A DNA stretch of 64,000 bases from LD21 sp963736675 (GTDB lineage Bacteria; Bacteroidota; Bacteroidia; Bacteroidales; VadinHA17): NCBI GenBank assembly GCA_963736675.1, contig CAVTPT010000004.1, forward strand, positions 1,116,001 through 1,180,000, in the 5' to 3' direction. The notes beneath the pieces were generated by a model. The model was given only the letters and a program-made list of their open reading frames with translations, was not told where the DNA came from and ran no database searches. Shown here in pieces: positions 10,149 through 18,089 of this stretch. Position numbers and translations under genes: made by a program. Each line of letters begins with the position of its first letter. Positions within the stretch are counted from its first letter, which is position 1.

Positions 10149-10895
10149 ATGCTGCGTACTATCGTTATTGATGATGAAAGGCTTTCAAGGGAGGTTCTGT
10201 GCAATTATCTGAAGGAGTATTGCCCTGATGTGGAAGTTGTGGCTACTGCAACTTCAGTAAAGACAGCCTATAAAGCCATAAAGAAGTACTCCCCTGATTT
10301 CATCTTTCTTGATATTGAGATCACCGACGGAATGGGGTTTGACCTGCTCGGGCTTTTTGATAATATTAACTTCAGTATAATTTTTGTTACAGCTTATTCG
10401 GAATATGCAGTCAAAGCATTCAGGGTAAGCGCTGTAGATTACCTTTTAAAACCTGTCAAGATTGACGAGCTGATAGATTCGGTTGAAAGAGTCAAGGTGC
10501 TTAATTCCAATTCGGCAGGATCGGCCAACCTGTCGGTGCTGTTGAATAATCTGAAGGGTGATCCGGGTATAGTCCCGACCCTGGTAATACCCCATCTTAA
10601 AGGATTTGAAGTCTTAAAAATCCCCGAAATAATAATGTGTCATGCCGAGGGGTACTGTACCGACTTTTATCTCACAGCGAACAGGAAGGTTACAAGTTCA
10701 AAGAACCTGAAGCATTTTAACGATCTGCTGGAGGATCATAATTTTATAAGAGTTCATCATTCATACCTGGTAAGCATAAACCATATTTCGGGTTATTCAA
10801 GGCAGGGAGATATTCTGTTAAGTGAAGGTAACAAAGCGAGCCTCGGTGACTCATATAAGAACAGTTTCGTAAAAAGATTCCTCGGTAAGAGATAA
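10149..10895 (+). CDS. LytTR-family response regulator
   Basis: A 248-residue regulator. Residues 1-120 are a receiver domain with the acidic pair D8/D9, phospho-acceptor D55 in FIFLDIEITDG, a conserved Thr/Ala switch region (FVTAYSEYA) and Lys in LLKPVK. Residues about 145-245 are a LytTR DNA-binding domain with the characteristic pattern around FIRVHHSYLVSINHI. It should be phosphorylated by the LytS-type kinase encoded just upstream on the same strand. A 200-bp gap separates them, leaving room for a separate promoter. LytTR regulators bind paired direct repeats near promoters; I could not identify target sites. A large repeat-filled gap follows the stop codon. Confidence 0.93.
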   Translation: MLRTIVIDDERLSREVLCNYLKEYCPDVEVVATATSVKTAYKAIKKYSPDFIFLDIEITDGMGFDLLGLFDNINFSIIFVTAYSEYAVKAFRVSAVDYLLKPVKIDELIDSVERVKVLNSNSAGSANLSVLLNNLKGDPGIVPTLVIPHLKGFEVLKIPEIIMCHAEGYCTDFYLTANRKVTSSKNLKHFNDLLEDHNFIRVHHSYLVSINHISGYSRQGDILLSEGNKASLGDSYKNSFVKRFLGKR

Positions 10896-11374
10896 GATAC
10901 TTTTTCCTGATTTTCCCAATTATTAGTCAATAAACAGTGTCTGTTAGTTCAGAGCAGTAGCTTATTGGATTGGCGTTTTTTTATGGTTAAACCTTTCAAA
11001 AAATCCCTAATTTCGAAACACTGATTTATGATCTGCATATAGAAAAAAGAGTCAGCCAGAGTTTCAGAAATAATAATTTTTTTAAAATTTCCCCTGCTCG
11101 TAACTCCAATTCATGCGAGCATTTAAAATGGGCCTCTCCCCGGGGCTCATTTTTTATTTGAGTGAATCTCGTTAATCAGCAAGAATATCAAATCCATTTT
11201 GATTTAATTCCAATTTAATTATTCTTCAATTCGGATACTCATATTCATCTATTCTGTTTTCCTAACATTGGCTTCGCCGGTCTCACGCGCCGATCTTTCT
11301 TATTTCGCCCCATACGGGGCTGACAGGTCTATCTGGTTCTGCTACCCGGGGCGGTGCCCCGGGCTATAATATTA

Positions 11375-11670
11375 CGCTCCTACGGAGCTCAAAACCAATT
11401 GTTAATGTCGTTTTACAAACAGGTCGCTCTGACGGAGCTCAAATCCTGTAGATTGCATGCGTTTCTACAAACAGGCCGCGCTGACGGCGCTAAAAATAGT
11501 TGGATGGAGGTGTTTCTACAAACAGGCCGCTCCTACGGAGCTCAAAACCAATTGTTATTGTCGTTTTACAGACAGGCCGCTCTGACGGAGCTCAAATCCT
11601 GTAGGTTGCATGGTTTTCTACAAACAGGCCGCGCTGACGGCACTCAAAATAGTTGGATGGGGGCGTTTCT
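11375..11670. repeat. ABCABC higher-order tandem repeat, about 153-bp period
   Basis: Six related units of about 50 bp, each beginning CGCTCCTACGGAGC, CGCTCTGACGGAGC or CGCGCTGACGGCGC and ending in TACAAACAGGC. They start near 11375 (A), 11424 (B), 11477 (C), 11528 (A'), 11579 (B') and 11630 (C'). The three units differ from each other but the second trio matches the first unit by unit, so a three-unit block was duplicated with a period of 153-155 bp. The heads are near-palindromes (for example GCTCCTACGGAGC) that could form short hairpins. No cas genes are present, and the intervening sequence is itself repeated, so this is not a CRISPR array. Confidence 0.85.
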
Positions 11671-11825
11671 GGAACTCTGGAACTTGGGTTTCAGGGTTCC
11701 AGGGTTCCAGGGTTCCAGGGTTCCAGAGTTATCTATGTAAAAGTAGTTCTTCAACTTTGGAACTTTGGAACTTTGGAACTTTGGAACTTTGGAACTTTGG
11801 AACTTTGGAACTCTGAAACTCACGC
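11670..11825. repeat. Composite 8-bp minisatellite, copy 1 (inverted relative to copy 2)
   Basis: The left arm consists of GGTTCCAG-type 8-mers (about 11690-11730), the right arm of GGAACTTT 8-mers (about 11753-11818). The arms are broadly complementary, so a long hairpin is possible. Between them lies the core ATGTAAAAGTAGTTCTT at 11735-11751. The same core with one difference, in reverse orientation and between the same kinds of arms, is found at 26123-26139. The right edge here (CACGCC, 11821-11826) corresponds to GGCGTG at the edge of the other copy, which supports a defined element rather than two independent microsatellites. Confidence 0.85.
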
Positions 11826-12061
11826 CTTTTTTCCGCTCTCACTCTCACTCTAATTTCGCCCCTTCAGGGGAGGTTGGAGGGGTAAATTTTTACCGCCCGC
11901 ATTGCAAAATGATTATGTTAATATCAATAAAATTAAGAGAATCAGTCATATGCAACTTTAATAAGTTACTGAAAGCATAGGTTATCAATAATAAACTTCA
12001 TACATTGATTATGGGATTCCTCGCTAACGCTCGGAATGACAGGGCGTTAATGAAGTAGAAA

Positions 12062-12097
12062 ATAAAAACGCGGGACTATCGTTTCCGATAACCCGCG
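12062..12097 (-). terminator. Rho-independent terminator of the sigma factor gene
   Basis: On the minus strand the sequence CGCGGGTTATCG, a GAAA loop, then CGATAGTCCCGCG forms a strong stem (plus-strand 12069-12097) with a small internal irregularity. It is followed by a T-rich run (plus-strand A-run at 12062-12068). It lies about 27 nt downstream of the stop codon at 12124, in the right place and orientation to end the sigma factor transcript and shield it from the repeat block. Confidence 0.88.
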
Positions 12098-12123
12098 ATT
12101 TTCCATAACCCTAAAATACTAAC

Positions 12124-12984
12124 CTAACCTAAATATCCTTTGAGCAATCTGCTCCTCGAAGTATGTCGTAATCTTCTGATAGCTTTTTCTTTAATCTGCC
12201 GGACCCTTTCGCGTGTAAGTCCGAACTTTTCCCCGATCTCTTCAAGTGTCATTTCCTGACAGCCGATCCCGAAGAAAAACCTTATGATATCTCTTTCCCT
12301 CTCGGTAAGTGTAGCCAGCGCCCTGTATATTTCCCTTGACAGCGACTCATCCATAAGGAGTTTGTCGGCAACGGGCGAGTCGGAGTTTGTAAGAACATCG
12401 AGCAGACTGTTGTCTTCACCCTCAATAAAAGGAGCGTCAACCGAGACGTGTCTACCGGAAACCTTAAGTGTATCTGTCACTTTCTCCTTTGGCAGTTCAA
12501 GCACATCAGCCAGTTCCTCGGGCGACGGTGTGCGTTCATTCTCCTGCTCAAATTTCGAGAACGCCTTGTTTATTTTATTCAGCGAACCTACCTGGTTAAG
12601 CGGAAGTCTGACGATCCTTGACTGTTCGGCCAGAGCCTGAAGAATTGACTGTCTGATCCACCATACAGCATATGATATGAACTTAAATCCGCGTGTCTCA
12701 TCAAACTTTTCTGCAGCTTTGATAAGTCCCAGGTTACCTTCATTAATAAGGTCAGGAAGACTTAATCCCTGGTTCTGATACTGTTTTGCAACTGATACGA
12801 CAAAACGGAGATTTGCTTTTGTGAGTTTCTCAAGAGCAGCCCTGTCTCCTTTCTTAATCCGCTGTGCCAGTTCAACCTCTTCTTCAACCGATATCAACTC
12901 TTCCTTACCAATCTCCTGCAGATACTTGTCAAGTGATGCACTTTCTCTGTTTGTTATGGATTTGGTAATCTTTAGCTGTCTCAT
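12124..12984 (-). CDS. rpoD: Primary RNA polymerase sigma factor (sigma-70, RpoD)
   Basis: A 286-residue sigma factor, the short type used as housekeeping sigma in Bacteroidota (no region 1.1). The start MRQLKITKS at 12984 is chosen over an upstream in-frame ATG because it matches the family N-terminus, has GGAGGG just upstream, and lies about 15 nt after a perfect promoter. Region 1.2 is LDKYLQEIGKEELIS; region 2 includes NLRFVVSVAKQY, GNLGLIKAAEKFD and the -10-binding helix FKFISYAVWWIRQSI; region 3 follows. Region 4 is a helix-turn-helix, LEEIGEKFGLTRERVRQI, that contacts the -33 element. It recruits core polymerase to most promoters. It is a single gene with its own promoter and terminator. 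Confidence 0.97.
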   Translation of the reverse strand: MRQLKITKSITNRESASLDKYLQEIGKEELISVEEEVELAQRIKKGDRAALEKLTKANLRFVVSVAKQYQNQGLSLPDLINEGNLGLIKAAEKFDETRGFKFISYAVWWIRQSILQALAEQSRIVRLPLNQVGSLNKINKAFSKFEQENERTPSPEELADVLELPKEKVTDTLKVSGRHVSVDAPFIEGEDNSLLDVLTNSDSPVADKLLMDESLSREIYRALATLTERERDIIRFFFGIGCQEMTLEEIGEKFGLTRERVRQIKEKAIRRLRHTSRSRLLKGYLG

Positions 12985-13006
12985 TTTCCCTCCAAAAAAA
13001 TTTCCG

Positions 13007-13037
13007 CAAAGATACTGCTTTAATATATAATAACAAA
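13007..13037 (-). promoter_or_regulatory. Bacteroidota-type promoter of the sigma factor gene
   Basis: On the minus strand, TTTG (plus 13034-13037), 19 bp of AT-rich spacer, and TATCTTTG (plus 13007-13014) match the Bacteroidota consensus TTTG-N19-21-TAnnTTTG exactly. Transcription would begin around 13000, giving a 5' leader of only about 15 nt ahead of the ATG at 12984. This short distance excludes the longer upstream start of the same frame. Confidence 0.88.
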
Positions 13038-13115
13038 TAATATGAGCTAATGTTATTAACAGCGGATTGAATATTATCAATCCGCTGAATAACAACTAAA
13101 TACAAGGGTCGTTTT

Positions 13116-14579
13116 TTAGTTCCTCAGAGAAAAACTAAAGAACGTTCCGTTGCTTTGAATACCTTCGATCGATTTCAGGGAACTTTCGTTGCTGGTTGCC
13201 TTACGAACTTCAGCAGCACTATTTACCCTTTCACCGTTTACACTCATTATGATGTAACCCTTTTTCAATCCAAGGTCCTTAAATCTTCCTTCACCGACTT
13301 CTCCTATTTTGACTCCGCCTTCAATATTATATGTCTCTCTTTCGGACGCGCTCAGCGACTCGAGGTTTGAACCATATACAACAGTTGAGTTCAGGTCGGT
13401 TTTGACGACATTCGTATTACCTGCTATATTCTTCAGGACAACAGAAACATTATTCTGTTTTCCGTTACGGATATATGTAATGTTTACCCTGTCGCCCGGT
13501 CTGTGTCTTCCTACCTGTTCCTGCAGTTCGGTAACGTTGGCAACCGCAGTACCATCAACCCTGAGTATCACATCCTTCGCCTTCAGGCCGGCCTCTTCGG
13601 CTGAGCCACCGGGTATAATATCCGCGATAACAACTCCCTTTAATTCATCAAGATTCAGCTCATCAGCAATTTCGGGAGTAATTTCGCCGATATGGACTCC
13701 TATAATAGCTCTCTGTACCTGGCCAAACTCCTTCAGATCGTCAACGACCTTTTTTACTATTGTCACCGGTATGGCAAACGAATTGCCCGCATAAGCTCCG
13801 TTAGGAGAATAGATTGCCGATGTAATACCAACTAGCAATCCTTTCGTATTTACAAGCGCCCCTCCGCTGTTTCCCATATTAAGGGCAGCATCGGTCTGGA
13901 TAAATGATTCTATCCTGTAATCAGTGTCGTCGAGTATATCGAGACTTCTTCCTTTAGCACTTACAATGCCGGCTGTAACCGTCGACGTAAGATTAAAAGG
14001 ATTACCAACTGCAAGTACCCACTCTCCAAGCCGTAACTCATCGGAATCTCCATATTTAATATAAGGCAGGTCCGAAGCCTTTACTTTTAACAGGGCGATA
14101 TCGGTGCTGGGATCAGTACCCACAACCTCGGCTGTCATGATCCTGTTATCATTCAGCTTGATCTCAATCTCGTCGGCGTCATCAATCACATGATCGTTTG
14201 TTATTATGTAACCGTCGGCTGAGATAATTACACCCGATCCATACCCTCTTACTTCCTGGTCACGCGGACGGGAATAACGGGGACCATAAAAAAACTCCAT
14301 AATAGGATTGGTGGCTTCCATTCCGACAGTTGATTTGGTTCTGACATGGACTACAGCATGAACAGTCTGCTCGGCAGCATAGGTAAAATCAACCTGTCCC
14401 GGCTGCTGCTGCATAGCCAGAGAAGTCAGTATCACGGCCGGATCGTTTAACTCAACATTTGAACTATCTTTTGAAAGAGATCTCCGCTCGCTATTATCAA
14501 TCCGGCTGTAAGCAAACAGCGCAACTGTTGCACCCAGTATGCCCATTAACAAAGCTCCGATTAAATACTTGATTTTCAT
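13116..14579 (-). CDS. htrA: Do/HtrA-family periplasmic serine protease
   Basis: A 487-residue periplasmic protease/chaperone that degrades misfolded envelope proteins. The start at 14579 (MKIKYLIG) gives an N-terminal hydrophobic anchor/signal helix; three residues upstream another ATG is possible. Catalytic triad: His in TNDHVID, Asp in PSTDIALLKV, Ser in MGNSGGALV, in the normal order and spacing. A PDZ domain follows (GVHIGEITPEIADEL and GGSAEEAGLKAKDVILRVDG), then a second, shorter PDZ-like region at the C-terminus (GYIIMSVNGERV). The domain arrangement matches DegP/DegQ. It is transcribed alone toward the sigma factor gene. Regulation by envelope stress is plausible but no site is visible. 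Confidence 0.95.
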   Translation of the reverse strand: MKIKYLIGALLMGILGATVALFAYSRIDNSERRSLSKDSSNVELNDPAVILTSLAMQQQPGQVDFTYAAEQTVHAVVHVRTKSTVGMEATNPIMEFFYGPRYSRPRDQEVRGYGSGVIISADGYIITNDHVIDDADEIEIKLNDNRIMTAEVVGTDPSTDIALLKVKASDLPYIKYGDSDELRLGEWVLAVGNPFNLTSTVTAGIVSAKGRSLDILDDTDYRIESFIQTDAALNMGNSGGALVNTKGLLVGITSAIYSPNGAYAGNSFAIPVTIVKKVVDDLKEFGQVQRAIIGVHIGEITPEIADELNLDELKGVVIADIIPGGSAEEAGLKAKDVILRVDGTAVANVTELQEQVGRHRPGDRVNITYIRNGKQNNVSVVLKNIAGNTNVVKTDLNSTVVYGSNLESLSASERETYNIEGGVKIGEVGEGRFKDLGLKKGYIIMSVNGERVNSAAEVRKATSNESSLKSIEGIQSNGTFFSFSLRN

Positions 14580-14744
14580 TGTTATCACTTTTAAATTGTT
14601 TTTTTACTTTCTTTATCTGTAAACAGCCATATTAAAAGATTCATATCTTTATAACCATTTTTCAGCAATTTTGTTTTACAAAGTTCATGCATTTTTTGTT
14701 TGTAAATTAATTAAATAGAAAGATTTAACAACTTTTTAACTAAG

Positions 14745-15524
14745 ATGAAAATAACATTTAACAAATACCAGGGCGCTGGTAACGATTTCATTATTATAGA
14801 CAACCGCAAGGGCGTAATTAATCCGTCTGATTCGGAATTTATCAACAGGCTTTGTGACCGAAAATTCGGTATAGGCGCTGATGGCCTGATACTTATAAGC
14901 AATACCCCCGGATATAACTTTGAGATGACATACTTCAATTCGGACGGTTTTGAAGGCACGATGTGCGGTAATGGCGGAAGATGTGCTGCTGATTTTGCAA
15001 TTAAGGAGGGTATAGCTCCTGAAAAACTCACATTCAAGGCAATTGACGGCCGGCACGAAGCAATTGCTGAAAACGGCCTTATACGACTGCTGATGAACGA
15101 TGTAAAGGAAACGCGTCAGATAAACGGCAACTATTTTATAAATACCGGATCACCTCATTATATTGTATTTACCAGAGATGTGGCCACCTTTGATGTTTAC
15201 GGCGAAGGTAAAAAACTAAGGTGGTCAAAAGATTTTCCTCCCGGAGGCACAAATGTCAATTTTGCCGAACCCTCAGGAGATGGAATTTTTGTCAGGACCT
15301 TTGAAAGGGGTGTCGAAGATGAAACATTGTCGTGCGGTACCGGAGTAACTGCTTCTGCCATTGCTGCATTTCTGTCAGGACATTTTGGCAGCAACAAGGT
15401 AAATGTCCGGACCAAAGGCGGGGATCTGAGGGTTGAATTCAGGAAGGAAGGCGAAGTGATAACTGATATTTGGCTGTGCGGACCGGCTACATTTGTGTTC
15501 AAGGGAGAGATTGAGGGAGATTGA
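14745..15524 (+). CDS. dapF: Diaminopimelate epimerase
   Basis: A 259-residue cytoplasmic enzyme converting LL- to meso-diaminopimelate for lysine and peptidoglycan synthesis. Both catalytic cysteines are present: MCGNGGRCA (about residues 72-80) and SCGTGVTASA (about 205-214). The N-terminal FNKYQGAGNDFIIID motif is typical of the family. Length is normal. It is divergent from htrA; downstream is rlmN in the same direction, separated by 49 bp that include a GC-rich motif. The genes probably share a transcript with rlmN and the PBP4-type peptidase, a wall-related grouping. Confidence 0.97.
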   Translation: MKITFNKYQGAGNDFIIIDNRKGVINPSDSEFINRLCDRKFGIGADGLILISNTPGYNFEMTYFNSDGFEGTMCGNGGRCAADFAIKEGIAPEKLTFKAIDGRHEAIAENGLIRLLMNDVKETRQINGNYFINTGSPHYIVFTRDVATFDVYGEGKKLRWSKDFPPGGTNVNFAEPSGDGIFVRTFERGVEDETLSCGTGVTASAIAAFLSGHFGSNKVNVRTKGGDLRVEFRKEGEVITDIWLCGPATFVFKGEIEGD

Positions 15525-15573
15525 GGAAGAGTGAGTGAAGAATCACCCGACAGGGGCGAAATAAGAGAGAGTG

Positions 15574-16599
15574 ATGGTAAAAGAGAGGTTATACGGGAAG
15601 ACATTAAATGAGCTGATTGCTGTAACCAGGCGAATCAATATGCCGGGATTTGCTGCTAAACAGATCGCCGACTGGCTTTACAGGAAAGAGATCCATTCGA
15701 TTGAAGAGATGACCAACCTCTCAAAAAAGATGAGGGAGGTACTCTCGGAAGAGTATGAGATAGGTCTCTCGGACCCTGCCGGTGTCGCTGAGAGTACCGA
15801 CGGAACAAAAAAATACCTCTTCAGAGTTCTTGACAACAAATATATTGAGAGCGCTTATATACCTGAAGATGACCGCGCCACATTATGCCTGTCGTCGCAG
15901 GCAGGGTGTAAGATGGGTTGTATCTTCTGCATGACCGGTAAGCAGGGCTTCCAGGGCAACCTGACCTCCAATGAGATCCTGAACCAGTTCAGGAGCCTGC
16001 CCGAATTCGGTAAGATCACCAATATTGTTTACATGGGAATGGGGGAACCACTCGATAACATTGCCGAGGTACTGAAGAGCCTCGGGATTCTGACAGCTGA
16101 ATGGGGTTATGGATGGAGCCCCACAAGGATAACAGTCAGTACTATCGGGTTAAAGAACAGTATCAAAGAATTCCTTGAGGGAAGCAAATGCCACCTGGCT
16201 GTGAGCCTTCACTCCCCGTTTGATGAGGAGCGTCGCAACCTGATGCCCATACAGCGGACCAACAAAGTAAGTGATATCCTGGAGATAATAAGGAACTTTG
16301 ACTTTAACAGCCAGAGAAGGGTTTCGTTCGAATACATACTTTTTGAAGGTCTGAATGATACACCAGCTCATATAAAGGAACTTGCAAGGATCCTTAACGG
16401 AATAAAGTGCAGGATAAACCTGATAAGGTTTCATCCCATACCCGGATCCCCGCTCAAAAGTCCGGGCCTTAATGCCACAATACGTTTTAAGGAGGCCCTC
16501 AATGCCAAAGGAATAATTACAACAATACGGGCCAGCAGGGGTGTTGATATAGGCGCTGCATGCGGTTTACTGTCAACTCTTGAACAGAATAAAAAATAG
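15574..16599 (+). CDS. rlmN: 23S rRNA/tRNA (adenine-C2)-methyltransferase RlmN
   Basis: A 341-residue radical-SAM methyltransferase that methylates A2503 of 23S rRNA and A37 of some tRNAs, in the cytoplasm. The 4Fe-4S cluster motif GCKMGCIFCMTG has the CxxxCxxC spacing (about residues 107-118). The catalytic cysteine region near the C-terminus is visible as ASRGVDIGAACGLL. MGMGEPLDN is the conserved SAM-binding stretch. The ATG at 15574 is used; a GTG lies one codon earlier. The end overlaps the most upstream possible start of the next gene, consistent with an operon with dapF and the PBP4-type peptidase. Confidence 0.96.
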   Translation: MVKERLYGKTLNELIAVTRRINMPGFAAKQIADWLYRKEIHSIEEMTNLSKKMREVLSEEYEIGLSDPAGVAESTDGTKKYLFRVLDNKYIESAYIPEDDRATLCLSSQAGCKMGCIFCMTGKQGFQGNLTSNEILNQFRSLPEFGKITNIVYMGMGEPLDNIAEVLKSLGILTAEWGYGWSPTRITVSTIGLKNSIKEFLEGSKCHLAVSLHSPFDEERRNLMPIQRTNKVSDILEIIRNFDFNSQRRVSFEYILFEGLNDTPAHIKELARILNGIKCRINLIRFHPIPGSPLKSPGLNATIRFKEALNAKGIITTIRASRGVDIGAACGLLSTLEQNKK

Positions 16600-16603
16600 A
16601 AGG

Positions 16604-18043
16604 ATGCGAAGGAGAGGTTTAACTATCCTGCTCTCGCTGATCACTCTCGTATCGAGTCCGCAGGAAAAGGCATTAAAATTGCTTTTATCGGATCCGTCGA
16701 TGACTTACGGATCGGTTTCTCTCTCTTTTATTGATGCATTGACGGGGGATGTCATATTTGAGCATAATCCACACACCTCCCTTAATCCGGCATCGGTTAT
16801 GAAACTGATAACATCGGCGGCAGCACTCGAAATGCTCGGTCCAGGTTACAGTTTCAGCACTCAGATCGGGTACACGGGTAATTCCGACCCGGCGACCGGC
16901 CGACTTAACGGCGACATAGTGATTATAGGAGGAGGAGATCCTGCACTGGGTTCTGAATACTTCAGTGATCATTACGGAGATTTTATGGGAACATGGATCG
17001 CGGCGGCCCAAAAGTCGGGTATCAGAAGTATTGATGGCAGTGTGATAACCGACGACTCATATTATGACTTTCATCCTGTTCCGGCCAAATGGCTCTGGGA
17101 GGATCTGGGTAATTATTATGGTGCCGGAGCTTTCGGATTATCACTCTCCGACAATACATATGAAATCCATTTACGGACCGGATCAGAAAATTCAGAAGCC
17201 GTGATCACCGCAATAGTGCCTGAAGAGTGCAGGTCAGGCTTATCCAACCGGCTTATTTCATCGGGCAATACCGACAGGGGATATGTTTATGCCGCTCCAT
17301 ACAGTTCTGAGGGATGGATAGCGGGTTCGGTACCGGTAAACAGGAGCGATTTTATACTCAGGGCTTCTGTTACTGACCCTCCGTTGCTTGCTGCAAAGAT
17401 CCTCGACAGAAGGCTCAGGTCGGCCGGCATAACCATTTCGGGTCAGCCGTCTACCGTAAGGGTGGCCGGAAAAAGTGACAGCCACGATTTTACATTGCTG
17501 GCCGTGACGCTCTCTCCTCCCCTGGGCTCCATCATCAGGGTAATGAACCGGGAGAGTTCAAACCTCTATGCCGGGCATCTGGTGAAGGAGCTGGGAAAAT
17601 CGGTAAAAGGTGATGCGTCTGCCGCTTCGGGCATGGAAGTCATAAAACGGTTTATTGGCGAAATTGGTGTTAGTACGGATGGCATGTTCCTCGAGGACGG
17701 CAGCGGGCTGTCGCCCCTGAATGCGGTAAGCGCCGGTGATTTTACCGGTTTCCTTTACCAGTTGCGGAAAAGAGGCAGCTATTTTCCGGTTTTTTATTCC
17801 GTAATCCCCGAAGCAGGAAGCGGAGGAACCCTCTCAGGATATTTCAGCGATCCTGTTTTCGCAGGGAAGCTGAGGGCCAAAAGCGGAAGCATGACAAGGG
17901 TAAAGAATTTTGCAGGCTATATAACTTCAGACTCAGGCAGGGAGATGGCATTCACCATTTTCATCAACAACTTTACAGGATCTTCGCTTAATATAGTCCG
18001 GCATGTTGAGGCTATGTTGAAGGAGACTATTATTCAAAAATAA
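16604..18043 (+). CDS. dacB: PBP4-type D-alanyl-D-alanine carboxypeptidase/endopeptidase
   Basis: A 479-residue periplasmic peptidoglycan peptidase of the S13 family. The start at ATG 16604 (MRRRGLTIL) is chosen because it gives a proper signal peptide and lies 4 bp after rlmN; the frame is open back to a TTG at 16580. Active-site motifs: SxxK as SVMK in NPASVMKLIT, the SxN motif as SSN in RESSNLYAGHL, and KSG in LRAKSGSM replacing the usual KTG. The insertion between the SxxK and SxN motifs matches the class. It trims or cleaves cross-links in peptidoglycan. It is the last gene of the dapF-rlmN run, followed by a hairpin shared with convergent gyrB. Confidence 0.93.
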   Translation: MRRRGLTILLSLITLVSSPQEKALKLLLSDPSMTYGSVSLSFIDALTGDVIFEHNPHTSLNPASVMKLITSAAALEMLGPGYSFSTQIGYTGNSDPATGRLNGDIVIIGGGDPALGSEYFSDHYGDFMGTWIAAAQKSGIRSIDGSVITDDSYYDFHPVPAKWLWEDLGNYYGAGAFGLSLSDNTYEIHLRTGSENSEAVITAIVPEECRSGLSNRLISSGNTDRGYVYAAPYSSEGWIAGSVPVNRSDFILRASVTDPPLLAAKILDRRLRSAGITISGQPSTVRVAGKSDSHDFTLLAVTLSPPLGSIIRVMNRESSNLYAGHLVKELGKSVKGDASAASGMEVIKRFIGEIGVSTDGMFLEDGSGLSPLNAVSAGDFTGFLYQLRKRGSYFPVFYSVIPEAGSGGTLSGYFSDPVFAGKLRAKSGSMTRVKNFAGYITSDSGREMAFTIFINNFTGSSLNIVRHVEAMLKETIIQK

Positions 18044-18064
18044 GCCCCCGGATGTTCCGGAGGC
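18044..18064. terminator. Hairpin between convergent dacB and gyrB
   Basis: GCCCCCGG-ATGTT-CCGGAGGC forms a compact GC-rich hairpin immediately after the dacB stop codon and 26 bp from the gyrB stop. It can act for both converging genes, although the following T-runs are weak on either strand. Confidence 0.6.
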
Positions 18065-18089
18065 TATAAATCTCTATCCTGGTAATACC

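Larger units (their letters stand above)
10896..12123. other. Gene-free 1.2-kb block rich in repeats
   Basis: No credible gene lies between the LytTR regulator and the sigma factor gene, which converge here. The block holds, in order: AT-rich sequence to about 11280; two short GC-rich palindromes (11308-11320, CCCC-TAC-GGGG type, and 11345-11363, with 8-bp arms around GGT); a two-fold higher-order tandem repeat (11375-11670); an 8-bp minisatellite composite with a central core (11670-11825); a GC-rich motif AATTTCGCCCCTTCAGGGG near 11854; a motif GGATTCCTCGCTAACGCTCG near 12012 of the kind dispersed in Bacteroidota intergenic DNA; and the sigma factor terminator. Open frames across it are repeat-driven and show no protein character. 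Confidence 0.8.

Noticed and set aside
11375..11825. Possible CRISPR array
   Set aside because: The spacing sequences are themselves repeated in ABCABC order and there are no cas genes; the second part is an 8-bp minisatellite.
11354..11980. Several overlapping open frames of 66-128 codons in the repeat block
   Set aside because: They are translations of tandem repeats (recurring FLQTGRADG or ELWNFGT strings) in several frames, without start signals or family resemblance.
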